The translations under genes and the position numbers were made by a program. From the NCBI GenBank assembly GCA_030613005.1, contig JAUWMV010000026.1:1-32173 (forward strand): a stretch of 32,173 nucleotides of DNA. The letters run 5' to 3'. The notes under the pieces are model-generated. The model made no database searches, had not been told where the DNA came from, and was given only the letters and a program-made list of their open reading frames with translations. This DNA is from a bacterium. Its GTDB lineage: Bacteria > UBP14 > UBA6098 > B30-G16. Of this stretch, positions 23,445 through 30,614 are shown piece after piece (within the stretch, counting starts at the first letter, position 1; the number at the start of each line of letters is the position of its first letter).

Positions 23445-23621
23445 ATGGCATTGGTATGGCCTAATCCGTTCAAGAGACGAATAGGCAAAAAAAAACGCTT
23501 CGACCTAAAGGAATTCGCTCGTCGAATGAGAAAACTTGAGGAATCGGATGAGGAAAAATCGCAGGAACAACCAAACGAAAAACCTCAAAGTAACGAGCAA
23601 AAGAAATCCTCAGATACGTGA
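23445..23621 (+). CDS. 58-aa basic/acidic small protein between terL and terS
   Basis: A short frame starts at ATG 23445 with AAGGGG eight bases upstream. Its product has a hydrophobic-aromatic start (MALVWPNPFKRR), a very basic segment (KRRIGKKKRFDLKEFARRMR) and a Gln/Glu/Ser-rich, probably disordered tail. It lies on the opposite strand in the gap between the two terminase genes, a place where phages often carry small extra genes. No homologue is recognised. The basic part may bind nucleic acid. Confidence 0.5.
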   Translation: MALVWPNPFKRRIGKKKRFDLKEFARRMRKLEESDEEKSQEQPNEKPQSNEQKKSSDT

Positions 23622-23636
23622 TCGTAAATAACCAAT

Positions 23637-23651
23637 ATCTGGTAACCAGAT
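23637..23651. repeat. Near-perfect 15-bp palindrome
   Basis: ATCTGGT-A-ACCAGAT has 7-bp arms around one central base, 16 bases after the 58-aa gene and 37 bases beyond the terS stop. A smaller hairpin, AATCC-TTAC-GGATT, follows at 23668-23681. The palindrome could be a protein-binding site and the second part of a bidirectional terminator. Confidence 0.4.
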
Positions 23652-23687
23652 TAACGAAAATTCCAACAATCCTTACGGATTATTAAA

Positions 23688-24023
23688 TTAAAATACCTCA
23701 TAAACATTGTCCTGTTCAATTTGCTGAAGTATTTCCGAGAGCATCTTCACAACCGGAGCCAACTCAGAGATTTTGCTGCTCTCATTGCTCAGCATTTTTA
23801 TTCTCGCTAAAATAGAGCTTATTGCCTCCTCGAGTTTCGCTTTAAGGGCATCGCTTTGTTTAAGCTTATATTCAAGCCACCATCTCTTTAAAGTATCTAT
23901 ACTTATGCCAAGTTTTTTTGTACCTGTTTTATAATCGGGTTTCCCATTTAACAAGTTTCTATCCAGCCATTTAAGAGCTTCCTCTTTGTTTTCTTTTGAA
24001 TATTTTTTTCTAAATTTCTCCAT
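23688..24023 (-). CDS. Probable terminase small subunit
   Basis: From the ATG at 24023 (AAGGCGG just upstream) this is 111 aa; a longer 129-aa frame exists but lacks such a site. An N-terminal HTH is present (about 30-55: YKTGTKKLGISIDTLKRWW), followed by a long coiled coil (LKAKLEEAISSILARIKML) and another helix (KMLSEILQQIEQ). This HTH-plus-oligomerising-helix plan, with a location one gene before terL, fits a DNA-recognising TerS. It would choose the packaging start site. There is no family-specific motif, so the call relies on position and architecture. It is the first gene of the minus-strand phage operon. Confidence 0.65.
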   Translation of the reverse strand: MEKFRKKYSKENKEEALKWLDRNLLNGKPDYKTGTKKLGISIDTLKRWWLEYKLKQSDALKAKLEEAISSILARIKMLSNESSKISELAPVVKMLSEILQQIEQDNVYEVF

Positions 24024-24170
24024 AAATACCGCCTTTTTAGCAGATATTTTTTGTATTTTCCGAGACAAATGTAACATTTAGTTACATATCCGCAATTTAT
24101 TTTACTCTTTTTCCCCAAATAAGGGTAATCTGTCCCATATTTTGTTAGCAATATTTCATTATTTATCCTA

Positions 24171-24328
24171 TCACTCGACTCTGACTAAGGTAGGAGTCGC
24201 ACTCTACTTAATGGGAATTCAAATGAAGTTTCGACATCACTCCCCTTTTTCCTTTGGGAGAAAGGGCTGGGGGATAGAGGGATTACAAAGAAAAAGAGGC
24301 TGGGGAGTAAAAAGATTTACAAAGAAAG
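24171..24328 (+). repeat. MITE-like dispersed hairpin element, copy 2 (right edge of phage cluster)
   Basis: It lies in the 480-base gap between terS and the helicase gene. In order it holds a CGACTC/GAGTCG hairpin (24176-24199), a core TTTTTCC-TTTG-GGAGAAA (24246-24263), and the tail GCTGGGGGATAGAGGG, which nearly matches copy 3. The tail is followed by an imperfect 33-base tandem duplication ending in TTACAAAGAAA. The rest of the gap is AT-rich; an 84-codon frame crossing this element is not considered a gene. Confidence 0.65.
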
Positions 24329-24503
24329 AGTCTATTATATGGACAGAATACGCAGAAAAGAAAAAAGTTTGTTATGATAAAAGAGATATCGAATAAATAG
24401 AGCGATAAAAATTAGAGATTATTATTTAATCGTATAAATCACAGATTATATGTAAAATAAAACATTACTTTGAATTATAAGGCTTGTTTTTATTTTTATT
24501 CCT

Positions 24504-26678
24504 ATGATAGATTTCTCAAGAGAGTTAAATCCGCAACAATATGCTGGTGTTGTCGCCACCGAGGGACCAGTTTTAGTTTTGGCTGGAGCAGGTTCTGGTA
24601 AAACACGCATGTTAACATACAAAATTGCTTACATGGTCTATGAATTGGGTGTGGATCCGTTTTCTATTCTAGCAGTTACTTTCACCAATAAAGCTGCAAG
24701 AGAGATGGTTGACCGAGTGCAGCAACTTCTGAAGATAGATATGAAGAAGTCCTGGGTGGGTACATTTCACTCTTTGTGTGGAAAAATTCTTCGCAGTGTT
24801 GGTGATGTAATTGATATACCACCGGACTACATAGTATACGATCAAAGCGATTCTATTCAGCTTGTGAAAGCTATCATTTGCGATTTCGATTTGAATCCCA
24901 AAACTATAGACCCAAAAAAAGTTCACAACGGGATAAGTTCTCTAAAACGAAGGCTGATTTTCCCTGAAGATTTCGTAAACCTCGTGTCGAATCCAGGAGA
25001 AAAAACGCTCTCAAAAATATATGATCGCTATGTGGAACTCCTCAGAAGAGCGAAAGCAGTGGACTTCGACGATATGATCTCGCTGGTTGTGCAAATATTT
25101 CGAAAGTCCAAGAAGAGTCGGGAGAAATATGCGAATCGTTTCAACTATATATTAGTAGATGAGTTCCAGGACACAAATGAAGCCCAATTTGCGTTTCTAA
25201 GAGAATTGACAATTACGCACCAAAATATAACTGTTGTTGGCGACGACGATCAGTCGATCTATTCGTGGCGTGGTGCGCAGTTGCGAAATATACTCGATTT
25301 CCCGGAATATTTTCAAAATGTTAAAATTATTAAGCTCGAGGAAAACTACCGTTCAACCGGGAACATTTTGGAGACTGCTGGGGAACTGATTAGCTATAAT
25401 CGAATGCGACACAAGAAAAAACTGTTTACCAATGCACCTAAAGGCGAAAAAGTTATGCTCGTGAAATTCGCTAACGATTTATCTGAAGCAAATTATGTTG
25501 TTGAACAAATTAGTGAACGGATTAGCAACGGCGAAAAGGCGGGGGATATTGCGGTGCTATATAGAATTAATGCTCTCTCGCGGCTTTTTGAGCAGGAATT
25601 TAGCTCGAGGGACATTCCGTATATTGTTGTGGGAGGAATGGGATTCTATGAAAGAGCAGAGATTAAGGATATGATAGCCTACGTTCGATTGCTGATTAAT
25701 CCAGATGATGACCTTGCACTTAAGCGCATAATAAACAATCCTCGCCGTGGAATTGGGCTAAATACGATGGAGAAAATAGAGGACCTCGCTAAATCTGCTG
25801 ATAAATCGATGTATAATGTTATTACTAATGACAAACAGCTTCCATTGCGGTTAAAAAGAATTCAAGCGTTGAGCAAGTTTGTGGAAATGATAGAAAAATT
25901 TAAATTAAACATAAACGACGTAAAACCATCTGAGCTAATACAGAAGCTATTGGAGGAGACAGGATATTTGAGAATGATTCTCGAGGATGATTCGATCCAG
26001 TCTCGCACTCGAATGGAAAACTTGGGACAGCTAATTACCGCAGCACAGGAATTTGAAAGCAAGGACGACGAGCCTACTGTCCTAAATTTTTTAAACTCGA
26101 TAACATTAATGACCGATATAGATCGATGGCATCGCGGGGATGATGTGGTTAACCTTATGACTGTTCATGCTGCTAAGGGATTAGAATTTGAGACAGTTTT
26201 CATTGTGGGTTTGGAGTTGGGCATTTTCCCATTGATAAGAGCATTAAAAGAAGATGATCAGTTGGAGGAGGAGCGAAGACTGTTTTATGTTGCACTAACC
26301 AGAGCAAAACATAATGCATTCGTGTCGTATGCTAGGCAGAGGGCAAGATTTGGTACAGTTGAGGAGCTTGGTAAGTCATTATTTATCGATGAACTATCTA
26401 AAGGTGCAATTCAATTTATAGACCTTGCTTCTGAAAGTTCTATTACATTCAGATACGATTTCGCAAAATCGAGGGGAATTAAAATTACACGGACTTATGA
26501 TGATACAGGACCTAAAATTGCATATAAACTAAACAAAATGGTATTTCATCCATTTTTTGGCAAGGGGAAAATCGTCGATGTTCGAGGGAAAGGAGGAGAT
26601 ACAGTTGTAACAGTCGACTTTCCTAAGGTTGGAGTTAAGAAACTTGTTGCTCGATATGCAAAACTAAAACTAATGTAA
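24504..26678 (+). CDS. pcrA: PcrA/UvrD-type superfamily 1 DNA helicase
   Basis: This ATP-driven 3'-5' helicase acts in DNA repair and replication-restart. The 724-aa length is typical. Motifs are intact: I AGAGSGKT at 27-34, Ia AVTFTNKAAREM at 57-68, II LVDEFQDT at 217-224, III GDDDQSIYSWRGA at 246-258, IV ENYRST, V TVHAAKGLEFE, and VI RRLFYVALTRAK. The C-terminal end (FGKGKIVDVRGKGGDTVVTV) is the Tudor-like domain of PcrA/UvrD that contacts RNA polymerase, which favours PcrA over Rep. It is not part of the phage cluster, since it is full length and transcribed away from it. No clear Shine-Dalgarno sequence precedes the ATG. A region of 272 AT-rich bases follows with no recognised feature. 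Confidence 0.95.
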   Translation: MIDFSRELNPQQYAGVVATEGPVLVLAGAGSGKTRMLTYKIAYMVYELGVDPFSILAVTFTNKAAREMVDRVQQLLKIDMKKSWVGTFHSLCGKILRSVGDVIDIPPDYIVYDQSDSIQLVKAIICDFDLNPKTIDPKKVHNGISSLKRRLIFPEDFVNLVSNPGEKTLSKIYDRYVELLRRAKAVDFDDMISLVVQIFRKSKKSREKYANRFNYILVDEFQDTNEAQFAFLRELTITHQNITVVGDDDQSIYSWRGAQLRNILDFPEYFQNVKIIKLEENYRSTGNILETAGELISYNRMRHKKKLFTNAPKGEKVMLVKFANDLSEANYVVEQISERISNGEKAGDIAVLYRINALSRLFEQEFSSRDIPYIVVGGMGFYERAEIKDMIAYVRLLINPDDDLALKRIINNPRRGIGLNTMEKIEDLAKSADKSMYNVITNDKQLPLRLKRIQALSKFVEMIEKFKLNINDVKPSELIQKLLEETGYLRMILEDDSIQSRTRMENLGQLITAAQEFESKDDEPTVLNFLNSITLMTDIDRWHRGDDVVNLMTVHAAKGLEFETVFIVGLELGIFPLIRALKEDDQLEEERRLFYVALTRAKHNAFVSYARQRARFGTVEELGKSLFIDELSKGAIQFIDLASESSITFRYDFAKSRGIKITRTYDDTGPKIAYKLNKMVFHPFFGKGKIVDVRGKGGDTVVTVDFPKVGVKKLVARYAKLKLM

Positions 26679-26950
26679 AGTTCCTCGGTATTTTTTTCAT
26701 TCGGCTTATAGTTGATATTCAAAAATGTAAATATACACTCTTTGGCTAAAATTTTTTAGAAAACAGTTCCCAAATTTAGCTTAACCCTTTTAAATTTCAT
26801 AGTTCTGAGTCTCGGTAAATAAATTTGTCTAATCGATGCTAATTTGTAATAAATCGAAAAAAAAACAGATAATTCCTTATCCGTGCATATTTAAGTTGAG
26901 CCTGAGTCAAATGGGAATATTTTGTTTCAAAAGCTGCAAAAGGAGGGGCA

Positions 26951-28249
26951 ATGATTAATCGTTATTCTCGATATCACATTAAGAAGGTCTGGTCTGAGGA
27001 AAACCGTTATAAAAAATGGTTAGATGTTGAGATTGCAGTGTGCAAAGCTCAAGCAGAATTAGGTAACATTGAACCCGAAATTGCGGAGACAATTAAGAAA
27101 AAAGCATCGTTCAAATTGAAAGAGATACGCAAAGCTGAGGAGGAAACTCATCACGAACTGATTGCGTTTTTAAAAGTTATTCAAGACAAAATAGGTGATG
27201 AGCCTTCAAGATGGCTTCATTACGGTCTTACATCCTCAGATATAATGGATACCGCTCTGGCATTACAAATCCGAGAAGCTATGAATATTGTTATGGTGGG
27301 TCTTGAAACTGTTAGATCGACGATTAAAGACTTGGCGAAGAAATATAGATATACTCCTATCATCGGAAGAACACACGGTATTCATGCCGAACCTACAACG
27401 GTAGGTCTCAAATTCGCTGTATGGTATGATGAGTTGACTCGTCACAAAGACAGAATTGAGAACGCCTTAGAGCAAGTGTTAGTGGGTTCTATATCGGGTG
27501 CTGTTGGGAACTATGCAAATATAGATCCTGAGACTGAAGAGCTAACGCTGGAAATTCTGGAACTTAAACGCGAACCGGTGCCATCACAAATTGTCCACAG
27601 AGATAGACACGCATATTTCATCTCAATGCTTAGTCTTTTAGGATCCAGCATAGAAAAAATAGCAACTGAAATAAGAAATCTTCAGAGAACGGAAATTGGA
27701 GAATTTATGGAGCCGTTTGCAAAAACCCAATTAGGATCATCAGCGATGCCACATAAGCGTAATCCGGTCAAATGCGAGCAGCTTACCGGTCTTGCTCGAT
27801 TGCTTAGGTCGTATGTAGTTCCAGCTATGGAAAATATTGCTCTGTGGCATGAACGCGATATTTCGCACTCATCGGTAGAACGAGTTATAATTCCAGATGC
27901 AACAATTCTGCTGGATTACATGTTATTCAAGCTGAATTTCATTCTTTCGGGACTTAATATCGACACTGATAGAGCAATGGAAAACATCATGCTAACCAAG
28001 GGTTACATTTTCAGCCAAAGGCTTATGCTGCGATTAATTAGAGCAGGTCTTCCAAGACAAAAGGCGCATATGCTTGTCCAGGGTAGAGTTATTTCGAGTT
28101 GGGAGAAAAAACAGGATTTCTTCGAACAAGTAGTCAAAGATGGTGAGATAAGAAGGTACATATCCTTAGAGGAACTTAGAGCATTATTTGATCTCGATGT
28201 TTATATTCGTTACGTTGACCTAATCTTCAAACGGGTTTTCAAGGATTAG
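26951..28249 (+). CDS. purB: Adenylosuccinate lyase
   Basis: PurB removes fumarate from SAICAR and from adenylosuccinate in purine and AMP synthesis. The 432-aa protein is complete. It carries the fumarase/aspartase-superfamily signature GSSAMPHKRNP at 262-272 with the catalytic Ser in the flexible loop, plus TSSD at 94-97 and GRTHG at 139-143 with His142. Trp and His residues of WHERDISHSS lie in the substrate site. The short length and compact C-terminal domain match the bacterial/thermophile type. AAAGGAGGGG precedes the ATG. I looked for a purine riboswitch upstream and could not recognise one. No other pur gene is adjacent. Confidence 0.96.
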   Translation: MINRYSRYHIKKVWSEENRYKKWLDVEIAVCKAQAELGNIEPEIAETIKKKASFKLKEIRKAEEETHHELIAFLKVIQDKIGDEPSRWLHYGLTSSDIMDTALALQIREAMNIVMVGLETVRSTIKDLAKKYRYTPIIGRTHGIHAEPTTVGLKFAVWYDELTRHKDRIENALEQVLVGSISGAVGNYANIDPETEELTLEILELKREPVPSQIVHRDRHAYFISMLSLLGSSIEKIATEIRNLQRTEIGEFMEPFAKTQLGSSAMPHKRNPVKCEQLTGLARLLRSYVVPAMENIALWHERDISHSSVERVIIPDATILLDYMLFKLNFILSGLNIDTDRAMENIMLTKGYIFSQRLMLRLIRAGLPRQKAHMLVQGRVISSWEKKQDFFEQVVKDGEIRRYISLEELRALFDLDVYIRYVDLIFKRVFKD

Positions 28250-28329
28250 TAATAATTTCATTAGATGATATTAAATCTTGAATCTTTATATACGGATTTT
28301 TATTTACTAGTCGAGAATGGACAAATCCA

Positions 28330-29472
28330 ATGGTCAGAACTGCAGATATAGTTATAATAGGTGCAGGTATTATCGGTTCAGCCACTGCCTATGAATTGGC
28401 TAAATTGGGAATTAAAAATATTGTCGTATTCGAAAAAAGCTACATATCTTCAGGCTCAACAGGTAGATGTGGAGCAGGTGTCCGTCAGCAGTGGGGTCTC
28501 GAGTTTAATGCAATACTTGCGAAAAAGTCAGTTGAGATTTTTGAAACTCTATCGGATGAGCTTATGATGGACATCGAGTTTCGCCAAGGTGGCTATTTAG
28601 TTCTGGCACATGACGAGATTCAAGTTAATCAATTTAGAAAAAATATCGCTCTTCAAAACAGGCTTGGCATTCCTTCACGATTTGTCAGCAAAGAAGAAGC
28701 TGTCGAGATCTGTCCACCAATCAATACAGATGCTTTTGTTTCAGCAACTTATTGTCCTACGGATGGTCATGCTAATCCATTTCTTACAAATTTTGCATAT
28801 CAACGTGGCGCGGAAAGGCTTGGGGTTAAATTTTACAGGAACACCGAGGTTATAGGAATCGATAAATCTGGCGAAAAAATTGCCAGCGTCAAGACCGATA
28901 GAGGTGATATATCGACACAAGTAATACTCAACGCTGCGGGACCATGGTCTGCTGAGGTGGCACAAATGCTTAACCTCGAAATACCCACAAAGCCGGATCG
29001 ACACCAAATATTAATTACCGAGCCACTTGCACCAGTTTTTGATACTATGGTAATTTCATTCCAGACCGGCATATACGTGCAGCAGGTTCCTCATGGGTCG
29101 TTTGTTCTCGGGATTAGTGAGATTGAAGAATCCTCACATAACATAAAAAGCAGCTGGCAGTTTTTGGAACACATAACGCATATCCTTCTCGAAATATTGC
29201 CTTTCATGAGGAACGTAAGGATTGTAAGACAATGGGCTGGCTCGTATGTAAAAACACCGGATGCCGCACCTATTTTGGGCGAGCATCCCGAACAACACGG
29301 GTTTTTCATGGCTGTGGGATTCTCTGGGCATGGGTTCATGTTGGCACCCATGACAGCACGAGTTACCGCTCAAATTATTGCTGGTGTGAAACCAGAACTT
29401 GATATTTCCCCGCTATTTATTGAGAGATTCAAGATGGGTGAATTCATTATAGAACCCAGCGTTGTTGGCTAA
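28330..29472 (+). CDS. FAD-dependent amino-acid oxidoreductase (DAO/sarcosine oxidase beta-like)
   Basis: The 380-aa protein has an N-terminal FAD-binding Rossmann motif IVIIGAGIIGSATAYELAKLG at 8-28 with an acidic residue at the end of the second strand (VVFEKS), then the GSTGRCGAGVRQQWG segment that contacts FAD. The C-terminal FAD signature GFSGHGFMLAPM lies near 335-346. This matches the DAO family, closest in layout to the beta subunit of sarcosine oxidase, and to proline- or glycine-oxidising dehydrogenases. The electron acceptor and substrate are not determinable. No partner subunit genes are adjacent. Start ATG 28330 lacks a strong ribosome-binding site. Confidence 0.9.
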   Translation: MVRTADIVIIGAGIIGSATAYELAKLGIKNIVVFEKSYISSGSTGRCGAGVRQQWGLEFNAILAKKSVEIFETLSDELMMDIEFRQGGYLVLAHDEIQVNQFRKNIALQNRLGIPSRFVSKEEAVEICPPINTDAFVSATYCPTDGHANPFLTNFAYQRGAERLGVKFYRNTEVIGIDKSGEKIASVKTDRGDISTQVILNAAGPWSAEVAQMLNLEIPTKPDRHQILITEPLAPVFDTMVISFQTGIYVQQVPHGSFVLGISEIEESSHNIKSSWQFLEHITHILLEILPFMRNVRIVRQWAGSYVKTPDAAPILGEHPEQHGFFMAVGFSGHGFMLAPMTARVTAQIIAGVKPELDISPLFIERFKMGEFIIEPSVVG

Positions 29473-29487
29473 TAGAGCGATTTTTCT

Positions 29488-29611
29488 CACCCCCTCACCC
29501 GATTTCTACTACGTCGGAATCACTCTCTCCCTAAGGAGAGGGTATATAAAATGTTTCGCTCCATACTCCTCTTTCTCCTTGGGGAGAAAGGGGTCGGGGG
29601 ATAGAGGGGGT
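29488..29611 (+). repeat. MITE-like dispersed hairpin element, copy 3
   Basis: The element of about 124 bases has inverted-like ends (CACCCCCTCACCC at the left, GGGGGATAGAGGGGG at the right). A GATTTC/GGAATC hairpin lies near 29501-29521. Two core hairpins follow: CTCTCC-CTAA-GGAGAG (29525-29540) and TTTCTCC-TTGG-GGAGAAA (29572-29589). It lies between the oxidoreductase and dinD genes and is the most complete of the three copies. The remaining bases up to dinD hold only AT-rich sequence. Confidence 0.7.
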
Positions 29612-29741
29612 TAATCCACTAATCTGCGTAATCCGCGGTTCAGACATATTTATTTCGCATTGCGCAAATCTATTTTATACTTTATTTACAAGTGTAAGCG
29701 GAGAAAAAGAAAAATAATGAGATGAGGAAAAGGAGGAGAAG

Positions 29742-30614
29742 ATGACTACGATTGAGTTTTCCCACTTTGAGAATGACATGCCAACTTTTGAAGATTATTC
29801 AATAGGTAATGGTGGTCATTATTGGTATGCCCGTGATTTAATGGAGATATTGGGTTATAAGAATTTTGATAGTTTTAATAAGGCAATAAATAAATCATAT
29901 ACGGTGTGCAATTCTTTGGACATAGATATTAATGAGAATATCATTCGTGCAGACCGAGATATTGGCGGAAAACGGGTCAAAGATTATAAGCTCACAAGAT
30001 TTGCGTGTTATATAACTGTGATGAATTGCGATGTTAGAAAACCGGAAGTTGCTAAGGCGCAAGTTTATTTTGCAGCAATGGCAGATATTATACACGACTA
30101 CATGGAGAAAGCAAACCAATTTGAAAGAGTAGCAACACGCGAAGAACTTCGAGGTGAAGAAAAAGTGCTCCACGGTATTGTAAAAGAAGCAGGTATTGAT
30201 AAGAATAGATATACTCTTTTCCACAATGCTGGATATAGAGGAATGTATAATATGGGTATAAGTAGATTAAAACAATATAAAGGATTAGACCAAGATCAAA
30301 TGCGAAGGTCATTACTCGATTTTATGGGTAGCACTGAACTCGCAGCTAATCTTTTTAGAATAACGCAAACTAGAGAAAACATAAAGACGAATAATATCAC
30401 TGGGCAAAGAGAGCTTGAGGGAGCTGCAGAATTTGTGGGTAAACGTGTAAGAAAGACTATGATAGAAACAGGTGGAACACCTCCAGAAAATCTCTCAATT
30501 GAAGAAGATATAAAAAAGGTGAAAACCAAACTAAAAAAAGTTCATAAGCAGCTAAAAAAGGCTGACGAGCCAAAACCACTAAAAGGCGGAAAACAGGGAG
30601 AAGAAAAAGAATAA
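29742..30614 (+). CDS. dinD: DinD (DNA damage-inducible protein D) homologue
   Basis: The 290-aa protein matches DinD in length and layout. An N-terminal BRO-type DNA-binding domain (about 1-115) includes HYWYARDLMEILGYKNFDSF and TRFACYITVMNCDVRKPEVAKAQVYFA. The DinD-specific part follows, with GYRGMYNMGISRLKQYKG at about 169-186, DFMGSTELAANLFRITQTR, and a lysine-rich tail ending in GKQGEEKE. In E. coli DinD is SOS-induced and inhibits RecA filament functions. A strong AAGGAGGAG precedes the start. Its stop codon is immediately followed by the methyltransferase ATG, so the two are one operon. No canonical LexA box was seen upstream. Confidence 0.9.
   Translation: MTTIEFSHFENDMPTFEDYSIGNGGHYWYARDLMEILGYKNFDSFNKAINKSYTVCNSLDIDINENIIRADRDIGGKRVKDYKLTRFACYITVMNCDVRKPEVAKAQVYFAAMADIIHDYMEKANQFERVATREELRGEEKVLHGIVKEAGIDKNRYTLFHNAGYRGMYNMGISRLKQYKGLDQDQMRRSLLDFMGSTELAANLFRITQTRENIKTNNITGQRELEGAAEFVGKRVRKTMIETGGTPPENLSIEEDIKKVKTKLKKVHKQLKKADEPKPLKGGKQGEEKE

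Larger units (their letters stand above)
8685..24023 (-). mobile_element. Compact phage-derived cluster (prophage remnant, tail-less element or GTA-like)
   Basis: Minus-strand genes run in canonical phage order: small and large terminase, portal, scaffold, major capsid protein, three small head-completion candidates, fibre-like proteins, amidase, holin and lysozyme-like enzyme. Plus-strand cargo genes (58-aa, Fic, lipoprotein, SatD and a membrane protein) sit between them. No integrase, recombinase, replication protein, early repressor, tape measure, tail tube or baseplate gene is recognisable. Flanking genes (DUF5320 and PcrA) are chromosomal, and dispersed repeats lie just outside both ends. 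I infer a reduced or domesticated element. Confidence 0.8.

Noticed and set aside
24142-24396. 84-codon plus-strand frame upstream of the helicase gene
   Set aside because: It runs through the dispersed hairpin element and its tandem duplication, has no ribosome-binding site and reads as low-complexity Lys/Gly/Trp sequence.
26679-26950. Purine riboswitch upstream of purB
   Set aside because: The AT-rich gap shows no recognisable three-way-junction pattern with the conserved loop sequences.
28361-28855. Two further plus-strand frames inside the oxidoreductase gene
   Set aside because: They are alternative frames of an intact, motif-bearing gene and show no family features.
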